From Streptomyces sp. R21 (GTDB lineage Bacteria > Actinomycetota > Actinomycetes > Streptomycetales > Streptomycetaceae): a stretch of 64,000 nucleotides of DNA. Under the pieces are notes generated by a model. That model saw only the letters and a program-made list of their open reading frames with translations. It had not been told where the DNA came from and ran no database searches. The DNA lies in contig NZ_CP163435.1 of assembly GCF_041051975.1 (NCBI RefSeq), positions 1,488,001-1,552,000 on the forward strand, in the 5' to 3' direction. The stretch's first letter is position 1. Each line of letters opens with the position of its first letter. The position numbers and the translations under genes are program-made. Shown piece after piece: positions 57,060 through 64,000 of the stretch.

Positions 57060-58439
57060 TCAGGACGCCACCCGCCGGTCCTCCGGCCGTACCGCGCCGG
57101 GCTGGTCGAGGCCCAGATGGTCGCGGAGCGTCGTGCCCTCGTAGTCCTCGCGGAAGACTCCGCGTTCCTGGAGCAGCGGGACCACGGTGTCGGCGAAGGA
57201 GTCCAGGCCGCCGGGAGTGATGTGCGGAACGAGGATGAAGCCGTCGGAGGCGTCCGCCTGGACGAAATCGTTGATCGTCTCGGCGACGGTGGCCGGGGAG
57301 CCGACGAAGGACTGGCGGTTGCCGGTCTCGATGACCAGGTCACGGATCGACCAGTTGTTGGCGGCCGCGCGCTCCCGCCACTCGCGGGCGGTGGCCAACG
57401 GGTCGCGGTACATGCGCACTTGGGCCCGGCCGCGGGCGATCGTGTGCTCGCCCAGGTCGGGGTCGATGTCGGGCAGCGGGCCGTCCGGGTCGTACGCGGA
57501 CAGGTCGCGGTTCCAGACGAACTCCAGGTGCTTGATCGCGGTGGCTCCACTCACCTGCTGGCGGCGCACCTCGCGGGCGTGCTCCTCCGCCTCGGCGTCG
57601 GTGTCGCCGAGGACGAAGCTGGCGGCGGGCAGGATCAGCAACTGGTCATGGCGGCGGCCGTACTTGGCGAGCCGGCCCTTGACGTCCGTGTAGAACGCCT
57701 GGCCCTCCTTGAGGGTGCTGTACCTGCTGAAGATCGCGTCGGCGTCGGAGGCGGCGAACTCGCGTCCCTCGCCGGAGTCGCCCGCCTGGAAGATCACCGG
57801 GCGGCCCTGCGGGCTGCGCGGGACGTTGAACCGGCCCTCGATGTCGAAGTGTTGGCCCTTGTGAGCGAAGGCCCCGGCCTGGGCGTCCCGCAGGAAGGTG
57901 CCGGTCTCCTGGTCGGCGACGATCTCGTCCCCGTGCCATGAGTCGAAGAGTTCATGCGTGGTGGCCAGGAACTCCTTGGCCCGCGAATACCGCTCCTCCT
58001 GGGGCAGGAAGCCGCCACGGCGGAAGTTCTCGCCGGTGAAGGCGTCCCAGGAGGTGACGACGTTCCAGGCGGCGCGCCCGTCGGAGAGATGGTCGAGCGC
58101 GGCGAACTGGCGGGCCACCTCGTAGGGCTCGTTGAAGGTGGAGTTGATGGTGCCGGTCAGGCCGAGACGTTCGGTGACGGCGGCCAGCGCGGTGAGGATC
58201 GTGAACGTGTCGGGGCGGCCGACGACATCCAAGTCGTAGATCCTTCCGCCCTGTTCGCGCAGTCGCAGGCCCTCGGCGAGGAACAGGAAGTCGAACTTGG
58301 CGCGTTCGGCGGTCCGCGCGAAGTGCGCGAACGAGCTGAACTCGATGTGGCTGCCGGCCTCGGGGTCGCTCCACACGGTGGTGTTGTTGACGCCGGGGAA
58401 ATGGGCGGCCAGGTGGATCTGCTTCAGCGGCTTGCTCAT
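57060..58439 (-). CDS. FMN-dependent monooxygenase, NtaA/SnaA/SoxA type
   Basis: 459 aa luciferase-like enzyme using reduced FMN and oxygen. Landmarks: GVNNTTVWSDP opening, WNVVTSWDAFTGENF near residue 125 and QAGDSGEGREFAA near 218, all typical of the NtaA/DszA group. Related proteins open nitrilotriacetate, dibenzothiophene sulfone or N-acetyl-succinocysteine. Downstream of a second LLM enzyme by 20 bases. The operon is preceded by a Cys-containing leader peptide and an amino-acid ABC importer, which favours a sulfur compound. A flavin reductase is not present. Confidence 0.9.
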   Translation of the reverse strand: MSKPLKQIHLAAHFPGVNNTTVWSDPEAGSHIEFSSFAHFARTAERAKFDFLFLAEGLRLREQGGRIYDLDVVGRPDTFTILTALAAVTERLGLTGTINSTFNEPYEVARQFAALDHLSDGRAAWNVVTSWDAFTGENFRRGGFLPQEERYSRAKEFLATTHELFDSWHGDEIVADQETGTFLRDAQAGAFAHKGQHFDIEGRFNVPRSPQGRPVIFQAGDSGEGREFAASDADAIFSRYSTLKEGQAFYTDVKGRLAKYGRRHDQLLILPAASFVLGDTDAEAEEHAREVRRQQVSGATAIKHLEFVWNRDLSAYDPDGPLPDIDPDLGEHTIARGRAQVRMYRDPLATAREWRERAAANNWSIRDLVIETGNRQSFVGSPATVAETINDFVQADASDGFILVPHITPGGLDSFADTVVPLLQERGVFREDYEGTTLRDHLGLDQPGAVRPEDRRVAS

Positions 58440-58459
58440 GGTCGTACGGTCCCTCCGGC

Positions 58460-59716
58460 TCAGACGGTGGCGGCTGCGGCGTAACGGTTGGCGGGGCGGG
58501 CGAGGCCCAGCAGGCCGCGCAGGGTGTCGGCCTCGTAGGCGCTCCGGAAGGCCCCGCGGTGCTGGAGTTCGGGGACCAGGCCCCGGGTGATCGCGGGCAG
58601 GTCGTGCCCGGCGACGGCGGGCCGCAGCCGGAAGCCGGTGAGTCCGGCCGTCTGCAATTCCTGTAGCAGGTCGGCGAGTTGGGCGGGCGTCCCGGTGAAG
58701 ATGCGCGCGTCGCTGGTGTACGGGTGGCCCGCGAGGGCGTCGAGGCGCTCCCGGCGGGCGGCGGCCGCGCCCGGCTCGTCGTCGAGGAAGACCACCAGGT
58801 CGCCGAAGACGTGCAGCGTCTCCTCCGCCCGGCCGGCGTTCTCCTGTTCGGCGCGGATCTCGGCGATGATCGCGCGGGCCTGGTCGGTGTCATGCGGGGT
58901 GACGTATCCGATGTCGGCGGAGCGGGCCACCAGCCGGTACGGCACGGTCTGGTGGGCGAGGGCGCTGACGATCGGCTGGCCCTGCGGCGGACGGGGGGTG
59001 ATGGAGGGGCCCCTCACGCTGAAGTGCGGACCCTCGAAGTCGACGTAGTGGAGCTTGTCGCGGTCGATGAAGCGGCCGGTGGCGACGTCCCGGATCTCCG
59101 CGCCGTCCTCCCAGCTGTCCCAGAGCCGGCGCACGGCCTCCACATAGTCGGCGGCCTCGTCGAAGAGGTCCGTCAGCAATTCCTGCACGGCCGGGGTGTC
59201 GATGTCCTCGATGCGGAACGGCGGCAGCGCCCGGCGGCCGAAGTGCGCGGCCTCGTTGCGGCGTGCCGACACCTGAACGCGCAGGCCCGCACGGCCGTTG
59301 CTCACATAGTCGAGGGTGGCGATCGCCTTCGAGATGTGGAACGGCTCCGTGTGGGTGGCCACCACTGTCGGGACGATTCCTATGTGCCGGGTCAGCGGGG
59401 CGACGCGGGCGGCGATGAGGACGGCGTCCAGTCGCCCCCGTACCTGGTCGGTCCTTCCGTCCGGCTCCGTGAAGTGCGACGACTGGAGTCCGAGTGCGTC
59501 CTCGATCGTCACGAAGTCGAGCAGACCGCGCTCGGCCTCGGTGACGAGGTCGGTCCAGTAGCCGGCGGTCAGCAGGTCCCGGGGCCGGGCCACCGGCTCG
59601 CGCCAGGCGGCCGGATGCCAGCCCGCACCGTCGAGCGCGACGGCGAGGTGCAGCGAAGGAGAGGAAGGAGAAGCGGGGGAAGACGGGGAAGAGGGCAGCG
59701 CAGAAGATGAGGACAC
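58460..59716 (-). CDS. LLM class flavin-dependent oxidoreductase
   Basis: 418 aa. Ser/Pro-rich N-terminus (1-20), then the bacterial luciferase fold (LAVALDGAGWHPAAW, FVTIEDALG, VVATHTEPFHISKAIATLDYVSNGRAG). GTG 59716 with AGGAAGG upstream. First enzyme of the monooxygenase pair, 75 bases past the stop of the leader peptide at 59792. Substrate unknown, organosulfur compound inferred. Confidence 0.88.
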   Translation of the reverse strand: MSSSSALPSSPSSPASPSSPSLHLAVALDGAGWHPAAWREPVARPRDLLTAGYWTDLVTEAERGLLDFVTIEDALGLQSSHFTEPDGRTDQVRGRLDAVLIAARVAPLTRHIGIVPTVVATHTEPFHISKAIATLDYVSNGRAGLRVQVSARRNEAAHFGRRALPPFRIEDIDTPAVQELLTDLFDEAADYVEAVRRLWDSWEDGAEIRDVATGRFIDRDKLHYVDFEGPHFSVRGPSITPRPPQGQPIVSALAHQTVPYRLVARSADIGYVTPHDTDQARAIIAEIRAEQENAGRAEETLHVFGDLVVFLDDEPGAAAARRERLDALAGHPYTSDARIFTGTPAQLADLLQELQTAGLTGFRLRPAVAGHDLPAITRGLVPELQHRGAFRSAYEADTLRGLLGLARPANRYAAAATV

Positions 59717-59791
59717 GGGAGGTGTGCCTTCCTGATCGACCGTACGAGGGAGCCACCCCCGGATCCGGGGGCGCGGCTGCGAGGCAACAGG

Positions 59792-59953
59792 TCAGCGGCG
59801 ACAGAGCGCGCCGGCCACGCGCTGCAGATCGATGTGCGGCCGGGAGTACAGGTGTACGCGGCGGCTCGGGGCGATCTTCGCGACGCAGCGTGAGGACAGC
59901 GCGGACAGCACCGACAGCGAGGTGAGCGGGGACAGCACGGACTTGGCTGCCAC
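59792..59953 (-). CDS. Cys-containing leader peptide (attenuator)
   Basis: 53 codons, GTG 59953 with excellent GGAGGTGA eight bases ahead. The C-terminus ends YSRPHIDLQRVAGALCRR, the same pattern ([RH]-hydrophobic-DL-x-RV-x-x-ALC) seen in Streptomyces leader peptides of sulfur operons. A Ser/Leu repeat lies in the middle. The stop is 75 bases before the monooxygenase gene. Ribosome stalling at Cys when cysteine is low is the likely mechanism, by inference. Confidence 0.75.
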   Translation of the reverse strand: MAAKSVLSPLTSLSVLSALSSRCVAKIAPSRRVHLYSRPHIDLQRVAGALCRR

Positions 59954-60042
59954 GTGCGTCACCTCCGTCCCTCCGGCCGGTTGCCAGTCAGTCGTCGTGA
60001 TGAACAACGGCTCGACTCCGCGGTCTGTTCCTGCGACAGCTG

Positions 60043-60090
60043 CTGTCGTATTGCCCGCCGCTCCGCCTGTCGTACTGCCCGCCGCTCTCT
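60043..60090. repeat. Tandem 24-base repeat
   Basis: Two adjacent copies (60043-60066 and 60067-60090) beginning CTGTCGTAYTGCCCGCCGCT, differing at a few positions. Between the lipoprotein gene's stop and the leader peptide. Confidence 0.7.
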
Positions 60091-60123
60091 CTGCCGCTCT
60101 GTATGTCGCCCTTCGACGGTGAA

Positions 60124-61152
60124 TCACGAGTTGCTGAGCGGCAGCCCGGGCGGGTTGACCCGGGAGGTGCTGACGGCCTCGTTGGAGAGGTTCCAGGCGG
60201 CCAGCCACTTGGCGTACTGCCCGTTCTTGATCAGGTAGTTGATCGCGTCGGCGACCGGCTTGGCCAGTCCGCTGTCCTTCTTCGCGGTCGCCGCGATCAG
60301 GCCCTGGAGGGTGTCACCGGCGCCGGAGAACTTGCCCGCGTTGCGGGTCGGGTCGGGCGTCTTCGCGACCTGGGTGATGTGGTACGCGATGCCGGGGTTG
60401 GGGCCGAAGTACGCGTCGATCTTCCCGCTGGACAGTGCCAGGTAGGTGCTGTTGTTGTCCTGGAAGTACTTGACGGTGAGCTTCTTGCCCTCCTTCTTCA
60501 GCTTGGCCTGCCACTCCAGCAGGATCTTCTCCTGGTTGGTGCCGGCGCCCACCGCGACGGTCCTGCCGGCCAGGTTCTCGTAGTCGCCGTCGAAGTTCCA
60601 CGTGCTCTTCTTCAGCACCTCGAAGGCGAGGTTGTCCTGCCGGTAAGCGGCGAACTCGTACTTCTTCTTGCGCTCCTCGGTGTCGGTGACGTTGGAGAAG
60701 GCGACGTCGACCTTCCCGCTGTCGATGCCGACGAAGAGGTTCTCCCAGGTCGAGTTCTTCAGCTCCGGCTTCAGTCCGAGGACCGCGGCCACCAGTCGAC
60801 CCAGGTCGGGTTCGGCGCCGGTGAGAGTCTTCTGGTCCTGTCCGACGTACGCCAGCGGCGGGAACCCGGCGGGCAGTGCGCCGATGCCGACGACCAACTT
60901 GCCGCTCCTCGCCACGGACTTGGGCAGCTCGGCGCTGATGGACTTCACCTCGGACACCTTGAGGTCGGTCTCCTTGGCGGCCCCGTTGGAGAGCGCGCCC
61001 ACGGTCACGGTCCCGGCCGACGCGCCGCCGCCGGACGTGGTGGCCGCGTCGCTGTCTCCCCCGCACGCGGCGAGCCCGGCGGCGAGGGTGGCGACGGCGG
61101 TGCCCGCGGTGAGGCCACGGAGGAGTCTGCTGCGGAGGCTGAGGGTGCGCAT
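60124..61152 (-). CDS. Amino-acid type ABC binding lipoprotein (family 3)
   Basis: 342 aa. Signal peptide with lipobox LAAC near residue 30, then family-3 binding fold (KLVVGIGALPAGFPPLAYVG, EPDLGRLVAAVLGL, VDVAFSNVTDTEERKKKYEF). Such proteins bind polar amino acids, including cystine. Third gene of a permease, ATPase, lipoprotein unit; 112 bases after the ATPase. The leader peptide upstream of the unit suggests a sulfur-containing ligand. Confidence 0.9.
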   Translation of the reverse strand: MRTLSLRSRLLRGLTAGTAVATLAAGLAACGGDSDAATTSGGGASAGTVTVGALSNGAAKETDLKVSEVKSISAELPKSVARSGKLVVGIGALPAGFPPLAYVGQDQKTLTGAEPDLGRLVAAVLGLKPELKNSTWENLFVGIDSGKVDVAFSNVTDTEERKKKYEFAAYRQDNLAFEVLKKSTWNFDGDYENLAGRTVAVGAGTNQEKILLEWQAKLKKEGKKLTVKYFQDNNSTYLALSSGKIDAYFGPNPGIAYHITQVAKTPDPTRNAGKFSGAGDTLQGLIAATAKKDSGLAKPVADAINYLIKNGQYAKWLAAWNLSNEAVSTSRVNPPGLPLSNS

Positions 61153-61264
61153 GGCTGTCCTTGTTCGGTGAAGGGGTGAGCGATGAAGGGGTGAATGGTG
61201 ACGGGGTGAGCGGTGACGGGGTGGTCGAGGAGCGAAGGAGCGGGTCCTTGCCTGATGCCGGGGC

Positions 61265-62101
61265 TCAGAGCACCTTGCTCAGGAAGTCCCTGGTTCGCTC
61301 CTGCTTCGGGTGATCCAACACCTCGGTGGGCGGGCCCTGTTCGACGATCCGGCCTTCGTCGAGGAAGACGATCCGGTCGGCGACCTCGCGGGCGAAGCCG
61401 ATCTCATGGGTGACGATGACCAGGGTGGTGCCGCTGGTGGCCAGGTCCTTGATGACGGCCAGCACCTCGCCGACCAGTTCAGGGTCGAGCGCGGAGGTGG
61501 GTTCGTCGAAGAGGATGACTCCGGGGCGCAGGGCCAAGGCCCGTGCGATGGCCACCCGTTGCTGCTGGCCGCCGGACAACTGCCGTGGGTAGGCGGCGGT
61601 CCTGTCTGCGAGGCCGACCCGGCCCAGCAGTTCGCGGGCCAGTTCCTGGGCCGCGGGTTTCTTCAACTGGCCGGTCGCCACCGGGGCGGCGGCCACGTTG
61701 TCCAGCACGGTGAGGTGCGGGAAAAGGTTGAAGTTCTGGAAGACGAAGCCGATCCTGCTCCGCTGACCCAGGATGACCCGCTCGCTGAGCTCCTTGAGCC
61801 GGTCGCCGTGGCGGCGTACGCCGATCGGCTCGCCGTTGATGCTGACATGGCCGATCTCGGGCTTCTCCAGATGGTTGATCACCCGCAGCAACGTGGACTT
61901 GCCGGAGCCGGACGGGCCGATGATCACGGTCACCTCGCCCGGCCGCACGGCCAACTCGACGCCGTCCAGCACCCGGTGGGCGCCGTACCATTTGTGCACG
62001 TCGTGGACCTCCACGGCGGCGGGCCGTACGTCGACGGATGCCGATACCCCGGCTCCGGCTCCGGCTCCGGCTCCGGCTGCGTCGAGCGTCTCGGCGGTCA
62101 T
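61265..62101 (-). CDS. Amino-acid type ABC ATPase
   Basis: 278 aa. Walker [11 protein letters not shown]-loop [18 protein letters not shown], signature [15 protein letters not shown], Walker [15 protein letters not shown], all intact. ATG 62101 overlaps the permease stop by four bases (ATGA). Residues 9-18 are an Ala-Gly repeat coded by the hexanucleotide repeat at 62051-62078. Confidence 0.93.
   Translation of the reverse strand: MTAETLDAAGAGAGAGAGVSASVDVRPAAVEVHDVHKWYGAHRVLDGVELAVRPGEVTVIIGPSGSGKSTLLRVINHLEKPEIGHVSINGEPIGVRRHGDRLKELSERVILGQRSRIGFVFQNFNLFPHLTVLDNVAAAPVATGQLKKPAAQELARELLGRVGLADRTAAYPRQLSGGQQQRVAIARALALRPGVILFDEPTSALDPELVGEVLAVIKDLATSGTTLVIVTHEIGFAREVADRIVFLDEGRIVEQGPPTEVLDHPKQERTRDFLSKVL
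62051..62078. repeat. Hexanucleotide repeat (GGCTCC)
   Basis: Four full copies plus GGCT, in the N-terminal coding part of the ATPase (Ala-Gly tract). Prone to slippage without frame change. Confidence 0.8.
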
Positions 62102-63090
62102 ACGGCGGCCTCCTTGCGGACGCGGGCACGCAGGTCGCGCAGTGCGCCCCACACCTTCTGCAACGGGGTCGGCGGCAGAGTGCGCGTGGCGCCCCGCGAG
62201 AAGTACCGCTCGACGTAGAACTGGACGACGGAAACGGCGCTGGTGAGGATCAGGTACCAGACGGTGGCGACGAGCAGCAGCGGCACGATGTCGCCGGGGT
62301 AGGTGCTGCCCATGCTCTGCACGGAGCCGAACAGGTCGAGCAGCGACACGTAGAACACCAGCGAGGTGCCCTTGATCAGGCCGATCAGCTGGTTGACGTA
62401 GTTCGGGGTGATGGACCTCAGGGCCTGCGGAAAGACGATCCGGGTGAACTGGTAGCTCTTCGGCAGGCCGAGCGCGGCGGCCGCCTCGTGCTGTCCCTGG
62501 TCGACCGAGAGGATACCGCCGCGCACCACTTCGGCCGCGTACGCCGCTTCGTTGAGGCTCAGACCTACGACGGCGACGACCATGTCGGTGGCGAGCCGGG
62601 ACTCGTCGAAGGTGAAGAAGGCGGGCCCGAACGGCACTCCGACGCTCAACGTCCGGTACAGCGCACTGAAGTTGTAGAGAAACAGCAGCACCACGATCAG
62701 CGGCACCGAGCGGAACAACCAGGTGTAGACCCAGCCGGCCGCCCGCAGCACCGGGCTCCGGGAGAGCCTGGCCAGCGCGATCAGGATGCCGCCGGCCAGC
62801 CCCAACACGGCGCTGTACGCGGCCACTTCGAGGGTGATGAGCAACCCGTCGAGGATGGTGGGGCGCAGGAACCAGTACGAGAACCGGTCCCACTGGAAGA
62901 AGGGGTTGGTCACCAGCCCGTGACCGATCTGGGCGACCAGCACCAGCACGATCGCCGTGAGGATCCAGCGGCCCGGGTGCCGCAGGGGCAGCACCCGCTG
63001 TGCCGCGAGAGGCCGGGGCGCGGCTGCGGGTTTCTCCTTGACAGGGGCTTGGACGCCGAGGGGCACGGCGACGCCAGGTGATTCGCTCAT
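62098..63090 (-). CDS. Amino-acid type ABC permease
   Basis: 330 aa with a 60-residue cytoplasmic N-terminus and five to six membrane segments. The EAA loop is [27 protein letters not shown] near residue 215; [17 protein letters not shown] is typical of HisMQ-type permeases. ATG 63090 with GGAG eight bases ahead; the longer frame has no signal for starting. First gene of the unit, after the leader peptide and hairpin. Confidence 0.9.
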   Translation of the reverse strand: MSESPGVAVPLGVQAPVKEKPAAAPRPLAAQRVLPLRHPGRWILTAIVLVLVAQIGHGLVTNPFFQWDRFSYWFLRPTILDGLLITLEVAAYSAVLGLAGGILIALARLSRSPVLRAAGWVYTWLFRSVPLIVVLLFLYNFSALYRTLSVGVPFGPAFFTFDESRLATDMVVAVVGLSLNEAAYAAEVVRGGILSVDQGQHEAAAALGLPKSYQFTRIVFPQALRSITPNYVNQLIGLIKGTSLVFYVSLLDLFGSVQSMGSTYPGDIVPLLLVATVWYLILTSAVSVVQFYVERYFSRGATRTLPPTPLQKVWGALRDLRARVRKEAAV

Positions 63091-63156
63091 GGGAGGACTC
63101 CAGCGGAATCGGACACCCCGGACCGCGCGCACCTCAGGACGACATGGCGCGACGGA

Positions 63157-63177
63157 GCGGAGCGGCAAGCGCTCCGC
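63157..63177 (-). terminator. Attenuator-type hairpin before the ABC permease
   Basis: Eight-base perfect stem (63157-63164 with 63170-63177) and five-base loop, between leader peptide stop and permease start. Candidate transcription stop or anti-ribosome hairpin; a second hairpin is at 63322-63339 inside the leader's end. Confidence 0.45.
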
Positions 63178-63317
63178 GCGACGCGGCACATGGGAACGTC
63201 GGACGTACGGAACCAGGGGCTGGGCGGGGAAAGAGGACAGCGCGAGGGCGGTGTCCGTCAGAAGGGCTTCGCAAGCCTTCAGAGAGTCAGAAGGCGTTCA
63301 GCGAGCGGGAGTTGCGG

Positions 63318-63461
63318 TCAGCCGTGCCTACGGGCACGGTCCGCAGCGGTGCACCCGGTACACAGCGCGCTGTTGACGCGGAGCAGATCGACGCAGCGGT
63401 CGGCGCACAGCAGGACGCAGCCGCGGGGGCGCCGTGCGCCCGTCCTCGAAGCTGCGTACAT
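63318..63461 (-). CDS. Cys-rich leader peptide (attenuator)
   Basis: 47 codons from ATG 63461. It carries five Cys and the pattern CVDLLRVNSALC, matching the leader at 59792. The reading frame ends in RARRHG with a hairpin overlapping its last codons. The ribosome site is weak (GGTGACGGCG). The next gene, the ABC permease, starts 227 bases later. Likely a cysteine-responsive leader, by resemblance. Confidence 0.65.
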   Translation of the reverse strand: MYAASRTGARRPRGCVLLCADRCVDLLRVNSALCTGCTAADRARRHG

Positions 63462-63704
63462 CGCCGTCACCGTCACACTTCCGGCCCCTGGGGCCTCGCG
63501 CCTTCTTGGTGCGTAAGTAAGTCAGCAGCCGAGATCGCTGTCAACGTTCGTCCGTCTGGTGATACGTGTACGCCCGGGAATCCGTTCGCCCGGTACATCG
63601 GCAGAGGCGATCACGGCCGCCTGCCACAATCCACACAGGACAGCGCCCCTACGACCACGGCGCTGACATACGGCAGAGCATGCCGCGGACGATGGAGGAG
63701 CCCT
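63462..63704. other. Divergent promoter gap
   Basis: 240 bases between the leader peptide and a rightward LLM gene. No gene seen; bases 63510-63560 are the AT-richest and may hold promoters. Confidence 0.4.
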
Positions 63705-64000
63705 GTGCCGCTGACCTCACAACCCCTGCGGAAGCTCGGCTTCTTGACCATCGGGCTGTTCGACGGGGACGACCCGGGACGCGGACATGAGTCGACGCTC
63801 GAAATCATCGAGCTGGGCGAGCAGTTGGGCTTCGACAGCGCCTGGCTGCGCCACCGTCATCTCCAGTACGGCATCTCCTCCCCCGTCGCCGTCCTCGCCG
63901 CGGCCTCGCAGCGCACCCGCCGCATCGAACTCGGCACGGCGGTCACCCCCTTGGGCTGGGAGAACCCGCTCCGGCTGGCCGAGGACCTGGCCACGGTCGA
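63705..64000 (+). CDS. LLM class flavin-dependent oxidoreductase (3' end outside window)
   Basis: 98 codons visible from GTG 63705 behind GGAGGAG. N-terminal luciferase-like segment: LRKLGFLTIGLFDGDDPG, then IIELGEQLGFDSAWLRHRHL and QRTRRIELGTAVTPLGWENP. Divergent from the importer and leader peptide, so part of the same organosulfur locus. Overlapping + strand frames in other registers are shadows. Confidence 0.88.
   Translation, partial: MPLTSQPLRKLGFLTIGLFDGDDPGRGHESTLEIIELGEQLGFDSAWLRHRHLQYGISSPVAVLAAASQRTRRIELGTAVTPLGWENPLRLAEDLATV

Noticed and set aside
63190..63516. + strand frame of 108 codons
   Set aside because: Lies antisense to the leader peptide and hairpins; no ribosome site or recognisable sequence.

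Overview
The window is a high-GC actinomycete chromosome segment, most likely Streptomyces. Signs are the very strong third-position G+C, many GTG and some TTG starts, Tat-type signal sequences, an Rpf/LysM/M23 wall enzyme, a mycothiol-dependent enzyme family, the GlgC/GlgM pair and Zur-like boxes. I see no rRNA, tRNA, CRISPR array, insertion sequence or phage module. Gene order resembles ordinary core to accessory Streptomyces chromosome. Several large open frames on the + strand of the first 6 kb are shadows of minus-strand genes.

Bases 1-10.2 kb hold a carbohydrate locus: a GH38 alpha-mannosidase (cut by the window edge), a GH85 endo-beta-N-acetylglucosaminidase, a GH5-type glycosidase, a two-permease plus lipoprotein ABC importer and a divergent LacI regulator. 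Paired LacI-type operators lie between the importer and the regulator. The enzyme set fits use of N-glycan (high-mannose) substrates. From 10.2 to 25.8 kb come assorted genes: a mycothiol-dependent isomerase-family protein, an amidase, a small conserved protein, a DUF318 permease with a metal-type operator, a PhnZ-like HD protein, SDRs (one with a zinc ribbon and an altered active site), a WS/DGAT acyltransferase, glgC and glgM, a FhuF-like protein and a DMT transporter.

From 25.8 to 33.4 kb: an RpfD-type wall hydrolase divergent from 6-phosphogluconate dehydrogenase, panD, and a cobalamin ABC importer (permease, ATPase, lipoprotein) led by a recognisable cobalamin riboswitch. From 33.4 to 38.3 kb a possible Zur box precedes a family-5 binding protein, a fused double permease and an MFS exporter, a layout like metallophore systems. 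An NDH-2-like oxidoreductase abuts a truncated ABC ATPase remnant. From 39.7 to 45.5 kb lie a secreted deacetylase-like protein, a class A PBP whose SxxK motif is lost, and an ABC exporter.

From 45.6 to 57 kb: a membrane flippase-like protein, two small enzymes, a COG0523 GTPase behind a clear Zur box, an enoyl-CoA hydratase, an MscS channel, monomeric isocitrate dehydrogenase with a strong terminator, an AhpD-like protein, and an ArsR/MFS divergent pair. From 57 to 64 kb is an organosulfur locus: two flavin monooxygenases, an amino-acid-type ABC importer and the start of a third LLM oxidoreductase. Two short Cys-containing leader peptides, missed by ordinary length cut-offs, precede the monooxygenases and the importer and suggest cysteine-responsive attenuation.
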